From: Viola odorata
Taxonomy: Eukaryota; Streptophyta; Magnoliopsida; Malpighiales; Violaceae
Assembly (NCBI GenBank): GCA_963691705.1
Contig: OY829538.1
Coordinates: 79,862,781-79,926,780, forward strand
DNA: 64,000 nt
Direction of reading: 5' to 3'
The notes below the pieces were generated by a model, which saw only the letters and a program-made list of their open reading frames with translations, did not search any database and was not told the DNA's origin. Below are positions 21,275 to 33,564 of this stretch, in pieces. The position numbers were made by a program, and so were the translations under genes. Positions within the stretch are counted from its first letter, which is position 1. The number at the start of each line of letters is the position of its first letter.

Positions 21275-23873
21275 TCAGCACCAAGGCCATTTGGCATCCC
21301 TCCACTTAAACCAGCGTTGTTCTCTACTATTTTGATCAGATAGTTCTTTAGGGGGGAAACTTTGATTTCTGTCACATGCAAGGGCATGGCTGCATTTGAT
21401 TTTCTTGTCACGCGTCACAGCTTCCTCCCGATATCCACAGTTCGTGTACCTCGGGTGTTGGATAAATTGCACATTTTTCCACCACAACTTAAGAGCCTGC
21501 ACAATAACATGAGGAAAGAAACCGAATAGTTCAACTTCAAAGCAGTGTATTCTTTGTAACAGTTAATAAACCACAATTCTAACAGTAGCATTTTATAACT
21601 GATAAGGCGGAGAGGAAGCCAAGTGGTTGCGTAAAATTCAGTAGGCAATCAGTTGAACTTACATGCCAATATATCCAGAGTGCAACTTTATGAGGCATCA
21701 ACCAGAAGAAGACATCATGATCAGAAACCAGTGACAAGGGTATCTGTTTGGCTTTCAGTGTAGCTACAAAATAGTCACCAAGCTCAGGGTGTTGAACTGA
21801 GATGACCACTGATAAACTATCACCAGGGTCATTTGCTCTGATCTGCCAATTCCCCAGCATATCCTGAAATTCATTCATTTATTTACATGAGCACGAGAGC
21901 TTTAATTAACAAAAGTTATAAAAAAAACCCTATTTGATGACAGATTTTGAACATGATTGAAAACTTAACTTAAGGAAAATTAAGCAAAACATGAGTTCAA
22001 TGATGGAGTAGATTGTACAGACTTCAGGTGTCCTGATCTCAGTATATTATCATACTCCTTTATTATGGCCCTATCTTTCAGATTATTTGATGAGGTCAGA
22101 GTGCCTTTCATTTTCTAGCTCAAAAACAACGAGCTTAACTAAGAGGTATGAATCTGAAGCCAAAAACTGGCAAATCTGTTTCTCATAGACTGACCAGTCC
22201 ACATCAAAGTTTATCTTATAGGAACATTTTTGGATATATGTTCAAATGCCAAGCTCCTTTCTAATCTCATCATTTTCACATGAAAAATAATGGCTAAAAA
22301 AGATTCTAGTCTTCTGTAAGCTCTTATATTCCAGCTTTGCATCATGGCGATACATTTATACAAAACTTCTACCCCGAGCACAGGCAATGGAGCCGTAGAC
22401 GGTCAAGTGAAATCCAATACACGAAATACACGAAATAATTTGATCTATGGACAGCATCGGTGTGGTGCTCTATATTATCTAATTACGCAGATAGATTAAT
22501 AGTGCCCACCTACAGGGAAGGCAAGCAACAAATGAGGTTCCTTGTTTCCATTAATGGGAAACTGGATACAGTTATAATCATATTCTCATAGGTGGATTAA
22601 AAAAAGTGGACAGAATTGACCACTCAAGGCCTTTATTTTACAGCACGAATCCCAAAAAAGGATTGATTCCACTAGGCACAGGGCAACTTAAAAGAATACG
22701 AGAGGCAATATACCCCTGAGGTTTCAGAACCATGTATGAAATAAATCATGCAACAATCATGATAATTGTTCTTCATTTATAAAGAAGCCTGGTCGGCAAA
22801 AACTTAATCATATACCACAATCTAAACAGAAAAAGAAAGAAAGAAAGAAGCGAAGAAGTTAACAGGACATACCATAAAAGGGCTGACATGTAATGGTTTT
22901 GCCACTATATCGGAGTTTGGATTGAAAACAAACCTCACTCTTTCACCCCATGGTGTATTTGTCACCTAATCAACAGAAAAACCAGCTATGTAAGCGGAGA
23001 AATAAAGTAAAATCAAAACAACCAATCCAAGAATGTGTATGTTTTAAAGCTTTCTTCACATCGAATCAATGTGAGAATTATACACCAGCACAACATAAAC
23101 AGTATTGATTAATCTAAGACGGCAGAATGAAGAGAAGCAAAATGAAGCAATGGACTGAAGTATTAGACCACCTACCTCGGCAATGCACTTCTTCAAATGA
23201 TGAGAAGACCCTTCCAAATCATAGCAATAATACAAACTAAGAGGATTTTGCTCATATCCCACACTAGGAGGTATTGTCAATAGAAAACTGCACATTCAAA
23301 ATAAACAAACACTCTAAACACCCAACTTAGATTCAACTTACCAAAAGAACATTAAAATTTCAAAACACTACTATTTCACGATAAAGACTTCAACTTTCAG
23401 TCTGCATAAACAATTTCGAACCCAAAACCCAAATAGAAGAACCCCAATTGACCTAGTAACGGGTTTTAAACCGTTTTTGCAAGAAATTCAATTAAATCAA
23501 ATTCACAACATCAAATCTAGGCAGTAACTATTGAGTACAAGTACTATCAAGTATCAACTACTTACACTGGTCCGTTGGTTTGGGTTACTTGACGAGCTTC
23601 ATCGGCGGAGAGGTGGTCAGGAGGCGAGTGGGGAGCATGGTCGAGGTCGAAAAGAGCGTAGCGCACAGAGTAACGGAACGAGTGGTGGACCGGGCGGCGG
23701 CGTTCATGCCACACAATGCCTTCGTAGAGGGTGATAGGGTCGGAGGAAGAGGGAGCGGAGGCGCGTGAGGGGAGGAAGCGAGTGAGGAGAGTGCGAAGGA
23801 GGAGGAAGAGAGAAAGTGCAAACGAAGTGAAGGTTGTGGTGATGATCGAGCAGAGAAGATAAAGTAGCTCCAT
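21275..23873 (-). CDS. DUF1365 family membrane-anchored protein, complete
   Basis: Five minus-strand exons: 23873-23566, 23287-23176, 22965-22873, 21863-21663, 21496-21275. All have GT-AG borders and keep frame, giving 311 residues. Residues about 1-33 form a hydrophobic N-terminal segment ([20 protein letters not shown]...), likely a membrane anchor or signal. DUF1365 motifs follow in order: [72 protein letters not shown]. The C-terminus WRDAKWPWC is the tail I recall from plant members. The family occurs in bacteria and plants; its biochemical role is not established, although bacterial copies often sit beside lipid-modifying genes. Exon 1 is GC-rich compared with the rest of the gene. Sure of the family and exon structure, not of function. 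Confidence 0.9.
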
Positions 23874-25030
23874 TTTTGTGTTGGGCGGCTTCCTGATTAT
23901 TCGCTGTAGTTAACGTGAAAAAACAAAATGTATTCTTTTCGCCAAAAAAAAAAAACTGAAAAATAATACATTTCTCGACTGTATTTTTCTCTCATACCAA
24001 TTGGACATTTTCAATTCATTATTGCTTGTTAATTAAATTTAAACACAAACTAACTTTGATAACGAATTCCAATTAAAGTTATGGTTTTAAATTGTTACAT
24101 CATATGTTTAGTAAATAAATATTTATATTAAAATTATAAGTATGATGAGACAGAAAATCAGCTGCAAAATTAACTTCACGAAAAAACATGAAATAACTTG
24201 AATTGAATAAAATATATCAAATAATACTTATTTTAGGGCATAACAATAACCTAAATAGGACTCATAGAATCTCAAGATTATTTTAGTGTAATTTTATTAT
24301 CACATTTAATAAATCTTATAAAAGTTAAATCGCAGGCTTAATAAAAAGAAAAGAACTTTCAATATTTAAGCTTATAGGTCTCATTTGAATAAAAAATAAT
24401 ATTATAGTCGCTAAAATTAACTAAAATAAAAACATTAATTTTCAAATTTTGATAAAAGAAAATTAAAAATTAAAATAAATTTATATATTTTTATAGTCAT
24501 AAAGGAGTTTATTTATGAAGTAAAATAACAAACAATGATATAAAATTAAATCCACTAAGATTTCAATTAATATTTAAATTCCACGTAAAAATATTCTCAC
24601 AAACAATAAAAAAAAAATTTACTGTATTTATTTATTTTCAAAACAAGAAAAAATAAAATTCATAACAAGCCGCTAATTTAGTTATGGTAGTTAGTTGAAG
24701 TTGGTATTTCCAGGTGGAAGGTGGGTCACCAACGAACGACAAACATACACCACAACAGTCCCACACCCGTCAAATGACCAAACTACCCTTCTCCACTCCC
24801 ATCTCCCTAACACGAGGAAATGGCGATGCAACCTATGCTCTACGCCTGTCAATTAAATCGCCCACCACAAGAAAACTAGAAACCTCACTCTCATTTTCTC
24901 CGCCCGTTTTTCTTCTTCCCCGATTTATAAATTCCCATCATCCTCTTCCCTCCCGTCTCATCCTGCTCCTCTTCCGATCCCAATTCATTCCAATCCGACG
25001 AACGCCCCTCTCGCCGGAGTTTAGGATCCA
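23874..25030. other. divergent intergenic region between DUF1365 and PDH E1-beta genes
   Basis: About 1.16 kb between two head-to-head genes, so it holds both promoters. AT-rich in the middle. From about 24710 it becomes C/T-rich, consistent with the 5' leader of the PDH gene. The open frame at 24714-25109 overlaps this leader and the first exon and is not a gene. Confidence 0.5.
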
Positions 25031-27065
25031 ATGGCCACAATTTTCCAAGGATTGGGTGCCGCCACGGCGTTCACTGCGTCTAATTCATTTGATGCCAAGA
25101 AATTCATGATGCTCTCTTCTCGCAGATCTCTCTCCGGTTCGTTACAACTTTCACTCCTTCCATTTCTAAGCACTCTGTCTTTGCTCATTTGTTCGTTTTA
25201 CTGATGTGATTTTTTTTCCGTTTTGTCTTTTGCTAGAGAGGAAAGCTGGGTTTCTTGTGGTTAGATCTAATTTGAACCTTAACTTGAATGGTTCTGAAGC
25301 GACGCATCGCAGGGCGGATCAGCTGATTACCAATGCAGTTGCAGTTAATCATCTTTTCACTTCTCCTCTTTCCATTGATGTTCTTATTCAATAATTAAAG
25401 TTTTTGCTGCTGATTGGGTTGTGGTTTTTGTTTTCTGTAGACAAAACCTGATAGTTCTGCTGCTTCGACCTCATCGAAACCTGGGTAATTCATGCAATTC
25501 CTTCTCTTTTTTGAATTTATTAGCTTTGGTGGTTCCTGTTAGTTATTGCAGTCTGTGTAGTTTGCCTACCAGTTAAGAAAGGAAGCTCTTTTCATGTTCC
25601 ATCTTTGCCATGCAAGTTGAATTTACTGAATAACAATGTGTTTATAGAGTAGACACTACATTGCTTGTACTGAGAATGGGATTTGCATTGATTCATGTTG
25701 ATTTGTTGCTCTTAGGTGACTAAATGCATGAGCTCCTTCTTCTCACAGTATCAAGTTTCCTCAAGTTATGAGTAACATCTCATGTTAGATTTATTCAACC
25801 GTGTTAACTGCATCATGGGAGCTTATTATTTTTCGTATTTCAATTGGTTCATGTTTTCTCATATCACATGAATACGTTGCTTAACCTGATCCACTAGTGT
25901 GTTTTGATGACTGGATTCTAATAACATGGCCTATAATGGAGCCTAATATGGGATGATTGAAATATGTTTGGAATGTCAATTTGACCACTAGATAACAAGT
26001 GTGTAATGCTTGCCTCATTTTGTTTGATACTAATATTTCAGTGTTTATATTGTGAGTGAAGTACTAAAACCTCATCTGCATTTTATAATCAGCCATGAGC
26101 TTCTACTTTTTGAGGCTTTACGAGAAGGCTTAGAGGAGGAAATGGAAAGAGATTCCCGTGTTTGTGTGATGGGTGAAGATGTTGGTCATTATGGAGGTTC
26201 TTACAAGGTGACCAGAGGATTGGCTGATAAGTATGGTGACCTCAGAGTTCTTGACACTCCTATTGCTGAGAATTCCTTCACTGGTATGGGAATTGGAGCT
26301 TCCATGACCGGCTTGAGGCCAATTGTTGAGGGTATGAACATGGGATTCCTCCTTCTAGCTTTCAACCAGATCTCAAACAACTGTGGCATGCTCCATTACA
26401 CATCAGGTGGCCAGTTTACTATCCCAATTGTTATTCGTGGACCTGGTGGAGTTGGCAGGCAACTTGGGGCAGAGCACTCCCAGCGTCTCGAGTCATATTT
26501 TCAATCCATCCCTGGAATTCAGATGGTTGCATGCTCAACCCCATACAATGCCAAGGGTTTGATGAAAGCTGCGATCCGAAGTGAGAACCCTGTGATACTT
26601 TTTGAGCATGTTTTGCTTTATAATCTAAAGGAGAGAATCCCCGATGAAGAATATATCTGCAACCTCGAGGAAGCCGAGATGGTTAGGCCTGGGGAGCATG
26701 TCACTATTTTAACCTACTCGAGGATGAGATATCATGTGATGCAGGCTGCCAAAACTCTAGTGAACAAGGGATATGATCCGGAGGTTATCGACATTAGGTC
26801 ATTGAAACCATTTGATCTTCACACAATTGGAAATTCTGTGAAGAAAACACACCGTGTTCTGATCGTGGAGGAATGCATGAGGACTGGCGGCATTGGGGCT
26901 AGCTTGACTGCATCTATCAATGAGAATTTCCATGATTACTTGGACGCTCCAATTGTATGCTTGTCTTCACAAGATGTGCCAACCCCCTACGCCGGTACAT
27001 TGGAGGAATGGACTGTGGTTCAACCACCGCAGATAGTGGCAGCCGTCGAGAGGCTGTGCCAGTAG
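25031..27065 (+). CDS. pyruvate dehydrogenase E1 component subunit beta, plastid
   Basis: Four exons: 25031-25136, 25237-25343, 25441-25484, 26093-27065, giving 409 residues, close to the usual length (about 406). The first 70 or so residues (MATIFQGLG..., Ser/Arg-rich) look like a chloroplast transit peptide. The mature protein has the transketolase pyrimidine-binding domain ([69 protein letters not shown]) and a C-terminal transketolase domain ([24 protein letters not shown]). With the E1-alpha subunit it decarboxylates pyruvate on thiamine diphosphate, feeding acetyl-CoA to fatty acid synthesis in the stroma. The plastid type is favoured over the mitochondrial one by the transit peptide and by [18 protein letters not shown]. 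Intact in every respect. Confidence 0.95.
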
Positions 27066-29700
27066 TTATGTTAAGCATAAATAGACATCACTGTGTGGTA
27101 GAGTTGCTGTGTTCCCCTATATTTTTCTGCCAAGCTTTTCTTTGTAATCCTTGTTTAGTTTCGTCTTTTGTCAGAAATTTTGTGTTCTTAACTTGCAAGT
27201 GCTGTCCATCTAATTGAGGTACTTCTTTCTATTTATTTTATTTTATGTCCATCTATTGCATCAAAATTGTAGTAATGACTCGTGTTGTAGTAGCTACTCA
27301 TGTCTAGTTGAAGGTAAATTCTTATACTGATGCTTAAAACTACGGGATCTTTTCACTGAGTAGAGCAGGCATTAGTTAAAACATCATTCATAGAGTGACT
27401 CGACACTTTCATTCGTGGTACTGCACTTTCATTCCTCGAGCAACGTGAATAGTTTCATACTCATCCTATCCTTTAAGTAAGTAGTCCTTGTGTGATTTGT
27501 GCAGAAAGAAATTACCGCTGACCATGTTTGAATACAATTAGTGATGTTCTAAGGGTTTATAGGTCATGCAATCAAGTTCCATTTAGGAAATTAAAAAAAT
27601 TATACAAGGACAGCCGTTTTTCTTCATGACTCGATAATATTTGGACGAAATTAGTGAACATCTAGAGAGAACATCTAGAGAGACTTAAACTAAGAAAAGA
27701 ATAATTTTGTGAAGAGATTTTTTATTTCCTGCTTTGTATCCCCCCAAAAAACACCAATCTACCAAGCATGTAGCTTAGTGTTCTTTGTTGGGCTGCTCTT
27801 TAATACCCCTTGGGCTGAACTTGTATGAAATTTTGGGCCTATAACAATGCAATGAACTAGACTTACTTTAGTGGGCTTTATAACTTCCTTCTGGGCTTTG
27901 AGGAATCTTGGGTTTAAGTCCAATCTCCCTAACGAAGCCCAATTTATAGTTAGTTGCCACAAAATTTGAATTCAATGTTTTCCCATATGAAGTGTGAAGA
28001 CCTGTCAAATGAAGAATAAAAAAAATCAATTAATTAATAAGTAAGCTTTTTCTTCTTGACATAAATGATAATCGCAAACACTAAACACCTAATCCGTTTA
28101 TTACGAAATATTACTAAACTAGTAACTCATTGATAATACGTGTTTTTACTTTATAATAACATTTTAAATACGTTTTACGGTCCAATTCACTAATGGGATT
28201 CCATTAGAGCTAAGTTGTGAAACATGACAACTAATAAAATTCTCAAAAAGATTTGCGTAAACTAAAGTATTTAATTTAATTCACAATTACAATGAATTTA
28301 GACAAAAACAGGTCATGGAATACATGATTAGTGCAGCGAACCTCGTCATCTTCGACATAGCACATATACGTATTTAATTAGTTTATGCAATCTTTGAAAT
28401 TTTATCTTTAAATCTTATACGATCTTTGTTTTTGGATCATCGTCGCAGTCCAACAATATTTTTAATTCTCTATACGCCGATGATCATATCATTCAGTATT
28501 GTTTGTCTTGCAAATCAATTAAGTGCTTATTAAGAATCCCTATCAATAGGGTTCGAATAACTTTTATTAAAGTCTCGATTTCGAGTCTCGAGGAAAAGTA
28601 ACTGTTTTAAAATACCCTAAATATTATCACTTTAACTTTTGAATAGGAACTCGCAGGAGGCTTTAAGTGGACTTATATCAAGGTCTCGGTTTCGAGTTTT
28701 AGGGAAGCAACTGTTTTAAAATACTCTACAACACCACTCACTCCGATCTTTGCTGGGCACGAATAAAAACCCGCAGGAATCTTTTATGTGAGTGTTCGGA
28801 TTAATCGGACTTGAATATTAAGTGATAGTATAAAAAAAATTAATGATTCATATTATATTTATTCCATTTTTAATTATTTAATGTTTAGTATTCGAATAAA
28901 ATTAATTATTTTTTTTTTGTTAAAAATAACTGAGAGAATACTAAAGGTAATTGAAACAACAAAAAGAAACCCATCTTAATTTGGTCCAATATTTTAAAGG
29001 GAGAAGTTTGGATTTAATGGGTGAAACCTTGGCCCACATGGATTATATTTGGTGTAAATGGATCCACACCCAACAAAGGTCCACCAAATTTATTAGGTCG
29101 GCCCACTATTAGCAGACAGAAGTTTCTGTTTTGCTGTTTGTTTATAAATTACGACTGGGTAGAGAGACAGAACATACAACAACACAATTCGATCCAATTC
29201 CTAATCTGTCCAAAACATGAGTAAACATGCCCATTAGAAACGATCACACTTGCATGTCGCATGTGGTTGTTTCATGCAAGAACATGGGAGTTCTTGCAAC
29301 TTGCAACCACACCTACAACTCTACTACAACTTGGTTCTCTATCTCCAACTAATTTATCAAAATTAATCAGATTGGTAAATTCAAACATAAATAGGTGAAT
29401 AAAGAGGGATTTTTTTTATTAATTATACCACAATAATGATTTTTTCCCCTCAATAAATCACAAGTGATTACGAAGTTGATTGCAAGATATAACCACAATC
29501 TTATTCTGTAAAAATTATCGCGGAGCTATAATTAGCACGCTGATTAATATTCTCGTATAGACATTAAGAGTAATATATAATGCGCATAAAGTGTAATAAA
29601 TACGTAGAACAAATCATACGTATCTTCTCAGTGGAAGTTCGTAATAAATATGGCCCAACTATAGATTATACTTATTTATTCATTAAAAAAAAAAAAAATA
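27066..29700. other. gene-free intergenic DNA after PDH E1-beta
   Basis: The first 200 bp or so will be 3' UTR. The rest is AT-rich. A pair of SINE-tail-like units is noted at 28567-28795 and an imperfect hairpin at 29263-29310. No gene is supported. Confidence 0.5.
28567..28795 (+). repeat. two tandem SINE-tail-like units
   Basis: AAAGTCTCGATTTCGAGT followed by AACTGTTTTAAAATAC (from 28567) recurs as AAGGTCTCGGTTTCGAGT plus AACTGTTTTAAAATAC (from 28680). Each ends in a variant of AACTCGCAGGA / AACCCGCAGGA. The CGA-centred block resembles the box B of tRNA-derived SINEs. Confidence 0.4.
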
Positions 29701-29936
29701 CTCCCTCCGTGTCCTATTAATTGTCACTGGCTACTATTCATGCATGCGTTTCGAGGAGGCCGAATAGCTCACTATTTGACCCAAAAAGTGACGTACTTTT
29801 TTTCGAACATACGTTAATGATTAGTGTACGTTCGAAAAAAAACACGAAATTTTTTGGGGTCAAATAGTGAGTCATTCGGCCTCCTCGAAACGCGTGCATA
29901 AACAGTAAAGTGTCAATTAATAGAAAACGGAGGGAG
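29701..29936. mobile_element. Stowaway MITE, 236 bp, TA target
   Basis: Ends CTCCCTCCGT / ACGGAGGGAG with TA on each side. The interior is a long palindrome (GAGGAGGCCGAATAG ... CATTCGGCCTCCTCGAAACG) around GAACATACGTTAATGATTAG. Confidence 0.85.
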
Positions 29937-30735
29937 TACTACTCTAGATCTTTCTATGAATTAATTATTCTCTAACGTATTTTTTGGATTTCCATATATC
30001 TTTTAGACACTAATTTTTATTCGAGCATTATAAAATATTTGAAGGATGACTCTCACAACTCTCATAATTAAGGTATAGTTTATTTCATTTTTCAAACTCG
30101 AGAGCAAAAAATTTATTTAGGCATTTTACAAGAGATGAGAAACTAAAATAAACCTATCTAGTGGTAAAGGGTGGAGGAAACCTTATTTTCAAAAAAAAAA
30201 TTTTAAAAAAAAATCTCAAAAAACGAAAACGTATCGTCCCATTTCTAATGTTCTTGTTTGGGAATATGCTGAAACATGTTTTCCTTCCAAGATCCTGCTT
30301 GTTGAGGCTTCCAAATTGGAGTATACATAGTCAAAGAAGTTATCAATAAAGGGAAGCAAGGTTGTTATAGTAATTGAATGCATGGAAATAAAAATATCAA
30401 AGGAATTCTATTTAAATTAAAGAGGGAGAAAATTAATACGTATTGCTCTCTTTTTATTTATTAGTTAAATCCAGAGTGTTAAATTAAAGCATGATTGGTA
30501 TACTATATACTATACTATATTATTAGTTTGATTAAAAATGTAGCTATGCATGTGGCAATACTCTTGGAATTTAATTTTGAAATCATATCAAATCGGAATT
30601 TTTATTTATTATGTGATGAGTTGGATTAGATACTTTGATAATTGATACGATTTGCCATGTTTCGTGGCATTAACATCTTATACATATATACATATAGCAA
30701 TCATGTTTCTTCTCTACATTTATCATTAGATGATA
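29937..30735. other. AT-rich intergenic DNA
   Basis: No gene. Long A runs near 30180-30230. Confidence 0.4.
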
Positions 30736-30994
30736 CTCCCTCCGATCCGAATTAAATGACGTTTTAGCATTTGCTTTTACTGTTTCGGCACGTATCTTAA
30801 AACGGTCGGAACAGTCACTATTTGAGACAATTTTGCCTCTAATTTCTCTCGGAAGTACGTTAAGGATTAACGTACGTTCGAAAAAAAGTACAGATTTTTT
30901 TGGGGTCAAATAGTGAGTCATCCGACCTCCTTAATATGCGTTCCCTACTGAATATTGGGATGCGAGAAAGTCATTTAATTCGTGCCAGAGGGAG
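30736..30994. mobile_element. Stowaway MITE, 259 bp, TA target
   Basis: Ends CTCCCTCCGATCC / GTGCCAGAGGGAG, flanked by TA. The core has GTCACTATTTGAGACAATTT and GGATTAACGTACGTTCG. Near-identical in layout to 51387-51646. Confidence 0.85.
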
Positions 30995-31327
30995 TATACA
31001 ACGACTTGAACTTTTGATATTTTTTTGTGTTTATATTTTTAATTACCACCCATAATACGACTATCATATGTTAAGTCATTATTTCACTAGAAAATGATGA
31101 TGTGATAAAGGCTTATTTTTGCTCGGATATGAATTTGGATTAAGGTTTGAAAGTCGGAAATTTCTTATTCCAATGAAGAGGTGGCTTTTGGTGATTGGAT
31201 ACTCTTTTTATTTTAATAATTTAATAATATCGTCAGTTTATTAAAAAAAGTTGTCACGTCAACGCAACGTACACTAATTTACTACGAGTAATTTTTTTTT
31301 ACACAAAAAAAAGTAATTATTCGGAGC

Positions 31328-31360
31328 CCACGTGAAGGGATGGGGCTCACCACGTGAACA
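31328..31360. promoter_or_regulatory. pair of G-box motifs
   Basis: Two CACGTG cores (CCCACGTGAAGG and ACCACGTGAACA) about 24 bp apart in a GC-richer island (31320-31430) otherwise lacking features. No gene start is seen next to them. Confidence 0.3.
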
Positions 31361-31680
31361 ATGGTCCACGCTCTTTGTAGGCCCAAAATGGTAAGTGGTG
31401 AGGAGGGGCCACAAACTTTCACCGGAGGACCAATAATATTAATCACATTTAATTTTTACACCTTATTTACTTAAATAACAAGTGGTGGATTTTTACTACT
31501 AAATCCTAAGGGATTTTTTACAATCGCTTTACTATTTTGTTTTATGGTTCCAATTAAGGAGAATTCTTATCGCTGTGTGAAATATAAATTATGTGAGTAA
31601 GGTAGAAAATATAAGTTGACGGGAGAAATTAAAGTTGCGAAAACATTATAGTTTTTTCTAATTTAAGTGAGTGTTAATTA

Positions 31681-31880
31681 CTCCCTCCGTCCCACAAAGT
31701 ATGACTTCCTCGCATCCCAATATTCAGTAGAGAACGTATATCGAGGAATCCTTAACGTACTTCCCAAAAAAAATTTGGGGCAAAATTGTCTCAAATAGTA
31801 AATCTACCGACCGTTTTAAAATACGTGCCGAAACAGTAAAAGCAAAATCTAAAACGTCATACTTTATGGGACGGAGGGAG
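31681..31880. mobile_element. Stowaway MITE, 200 bp, TA target
   Basis: Ends CTCCCTCCGTCCC / GGGACGGAGGGAG, flanked by TA. The interior is the opposite orientation of the 30736 element and lacks part of its centre. Confidence 0.85.
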
Positions 31881-33254
31881 TATTAATTAAGGTCAAAGAC
31901 CTCATCTAATTTAATGTCTTGATTGCCCATGCAGCCGACCACCATTGCAGCTTAGAATCTCCGGCCCATAGTTTTTCCACCTCATTACCTTGTCCCCGCG
32001 ATTTTTCAGGAGCTACCTATATATACCAATCAAACTATATATAATTAATTGATGTATGCATATATGAGACAATATAAAACCTCCTGCATGCAATGTTGTT
32101 GGCAGATAGCATATCCTCTTATATATGCGCCAAGTTGTGCCTTCCTCGTCCCTACATTTCTCACCTAGCTATAAATCAATCATGTTTAGTTTACCAATAG
32201 GTAAAGTACTCTTGGTTAGGTAATGAAACAACAACCTCTAACTTTTCTTTTGATAGGCGAATCAAGATGAGATTCAAATCTGAATCCGAATCTCTGGCAG
32301 TTCGCAGCTTCATCAGCAACTAATGAACTACATGCATATTGATTAGCGACCGCTAACTTAATGAGTGAGAAAGTCGAACTACTCAGAGTTTCGTAATATA
32401 GATATGCTACTCATATTAATTGTACCACAATTATACATCTTGCTCTTTAGATGGGGTCCAACTGCATCCATTTTGGTAGGCTATGTCTAACTATGTTGTC
32501 CTAGCAATTTCCCCAAAGGGCAAACAAAACGTCATTAAACAAACTTCGCTTTTTTTCTGCTGCAGCCGCATATATAATTGTCTCACACTTACCACCTGGA
32601 AATGTCTCTGCCTCCTCAAATTTATGTATGTACCGATCGATTGCCATCTAGACTCCAGGTTACTAGGAGCATCTTCATTGACAACTGGCCTTTTAGATTG
32701 TGATATAAAGCCTAACCCTATCAAATTTAGTAAAATATTTTCTTCTTTTTAGGTCTGAATCATACGTATATATCTTGTATCATTTAAAATCTAGTGGTCA
32801 GACTAATTATGTTTTCACTAAAAACCTATCGATCTATATAAAAAAGAAAGGTTGTTCCCCAATGCCATCACGTTGCGAAACTACGAGTCGTGATGATCAA
32901 TTAAGTAGGATTAATTGGTGTGGAGATGGGGAAACTATTTTATTGACCATCACTGCCGGATGACGTATATAGGTGGAATAGTAATGAAGCATTGAAGGTT
33001 GGAACTGCTCATTGCTGTATTTATGCATCACCAACGTCAATCTGTGCTCTACTGATCATACACATTTCTTCTTTTTTCAATTTTTTTTGGGTATTTTCAT
33101 GCACGATATATTCCTAACTCTCGGATCAAATATTGAAATAATTATTAAGTGCAGTCATATAATATATCGACCGATCGATCGAGAAGAAGAAGTTAGTTGA
33201 GGGTTTGAGTGAGGATGATCGATACATATACTATAATGCCATCACGCATATTAA
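31881..33254. other. intergenic DNA, no gene seen
   Basis: Several short open frames exist but none shows protein-like composition or matches a family I know. Confidence 0.4.
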
Positions 33255-33564
33255 AGTTTGGATGACTCTTGGAGTGGACTGACTCCAAAATTTGAGTTTA
33301 ATAAGTATAATTTAGTTTCTAAATTTTTTATATTTGTGTAAAAAGAAAAAATAGCAAGTTGCAAATCAATATATTTGATATTTTATTTTCCTAACATGAT
33401 TATTGTACACATTTTATATTAGTGCTCATAAAATATCAATAAAAAAAACTTAAAATTTACACAAAATTTACAACTTACACAAATATAACTCTTTCATATT
33501 ATTTTAGGAAATATAAAATATACAAACATATTGGAATCAACTGACTTTAAGAGTCAGCCAAACA
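33255..33564. mobile_element. hAT-like MITE, about 310 bp
   Basis: Imperfect terminal inverted repeats of about 35 bp: AGTTTGGATGACTCTTGGAG at the left, and on the other strand TGTTTGGCTGACTCTTAAAG at the right. The interior (TTACACAAATATAA and neighbours) recurs in opposite orientation at 63430-63650. Confidence 0.55.

Noticed and set aside
23531..23821. Several overlapping frames on both strands at the DUF1365 first exon
   Set aside because: Only the frame from 23873 splices into the DUF1365 exons; the others are shadows in GC-rich sequence.
24714..25109. 131-codon open frame before PDH E1-beta
   Set aside because: It overlaps the leader and first coding exon of the PDH gene in another frame and has the composition of a C/T-rich leader.
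32483..32752. 89-codon open frame with an antisense partner
   Set aside because: Both strands are open by chance; Cys/Leu-rich random composition.
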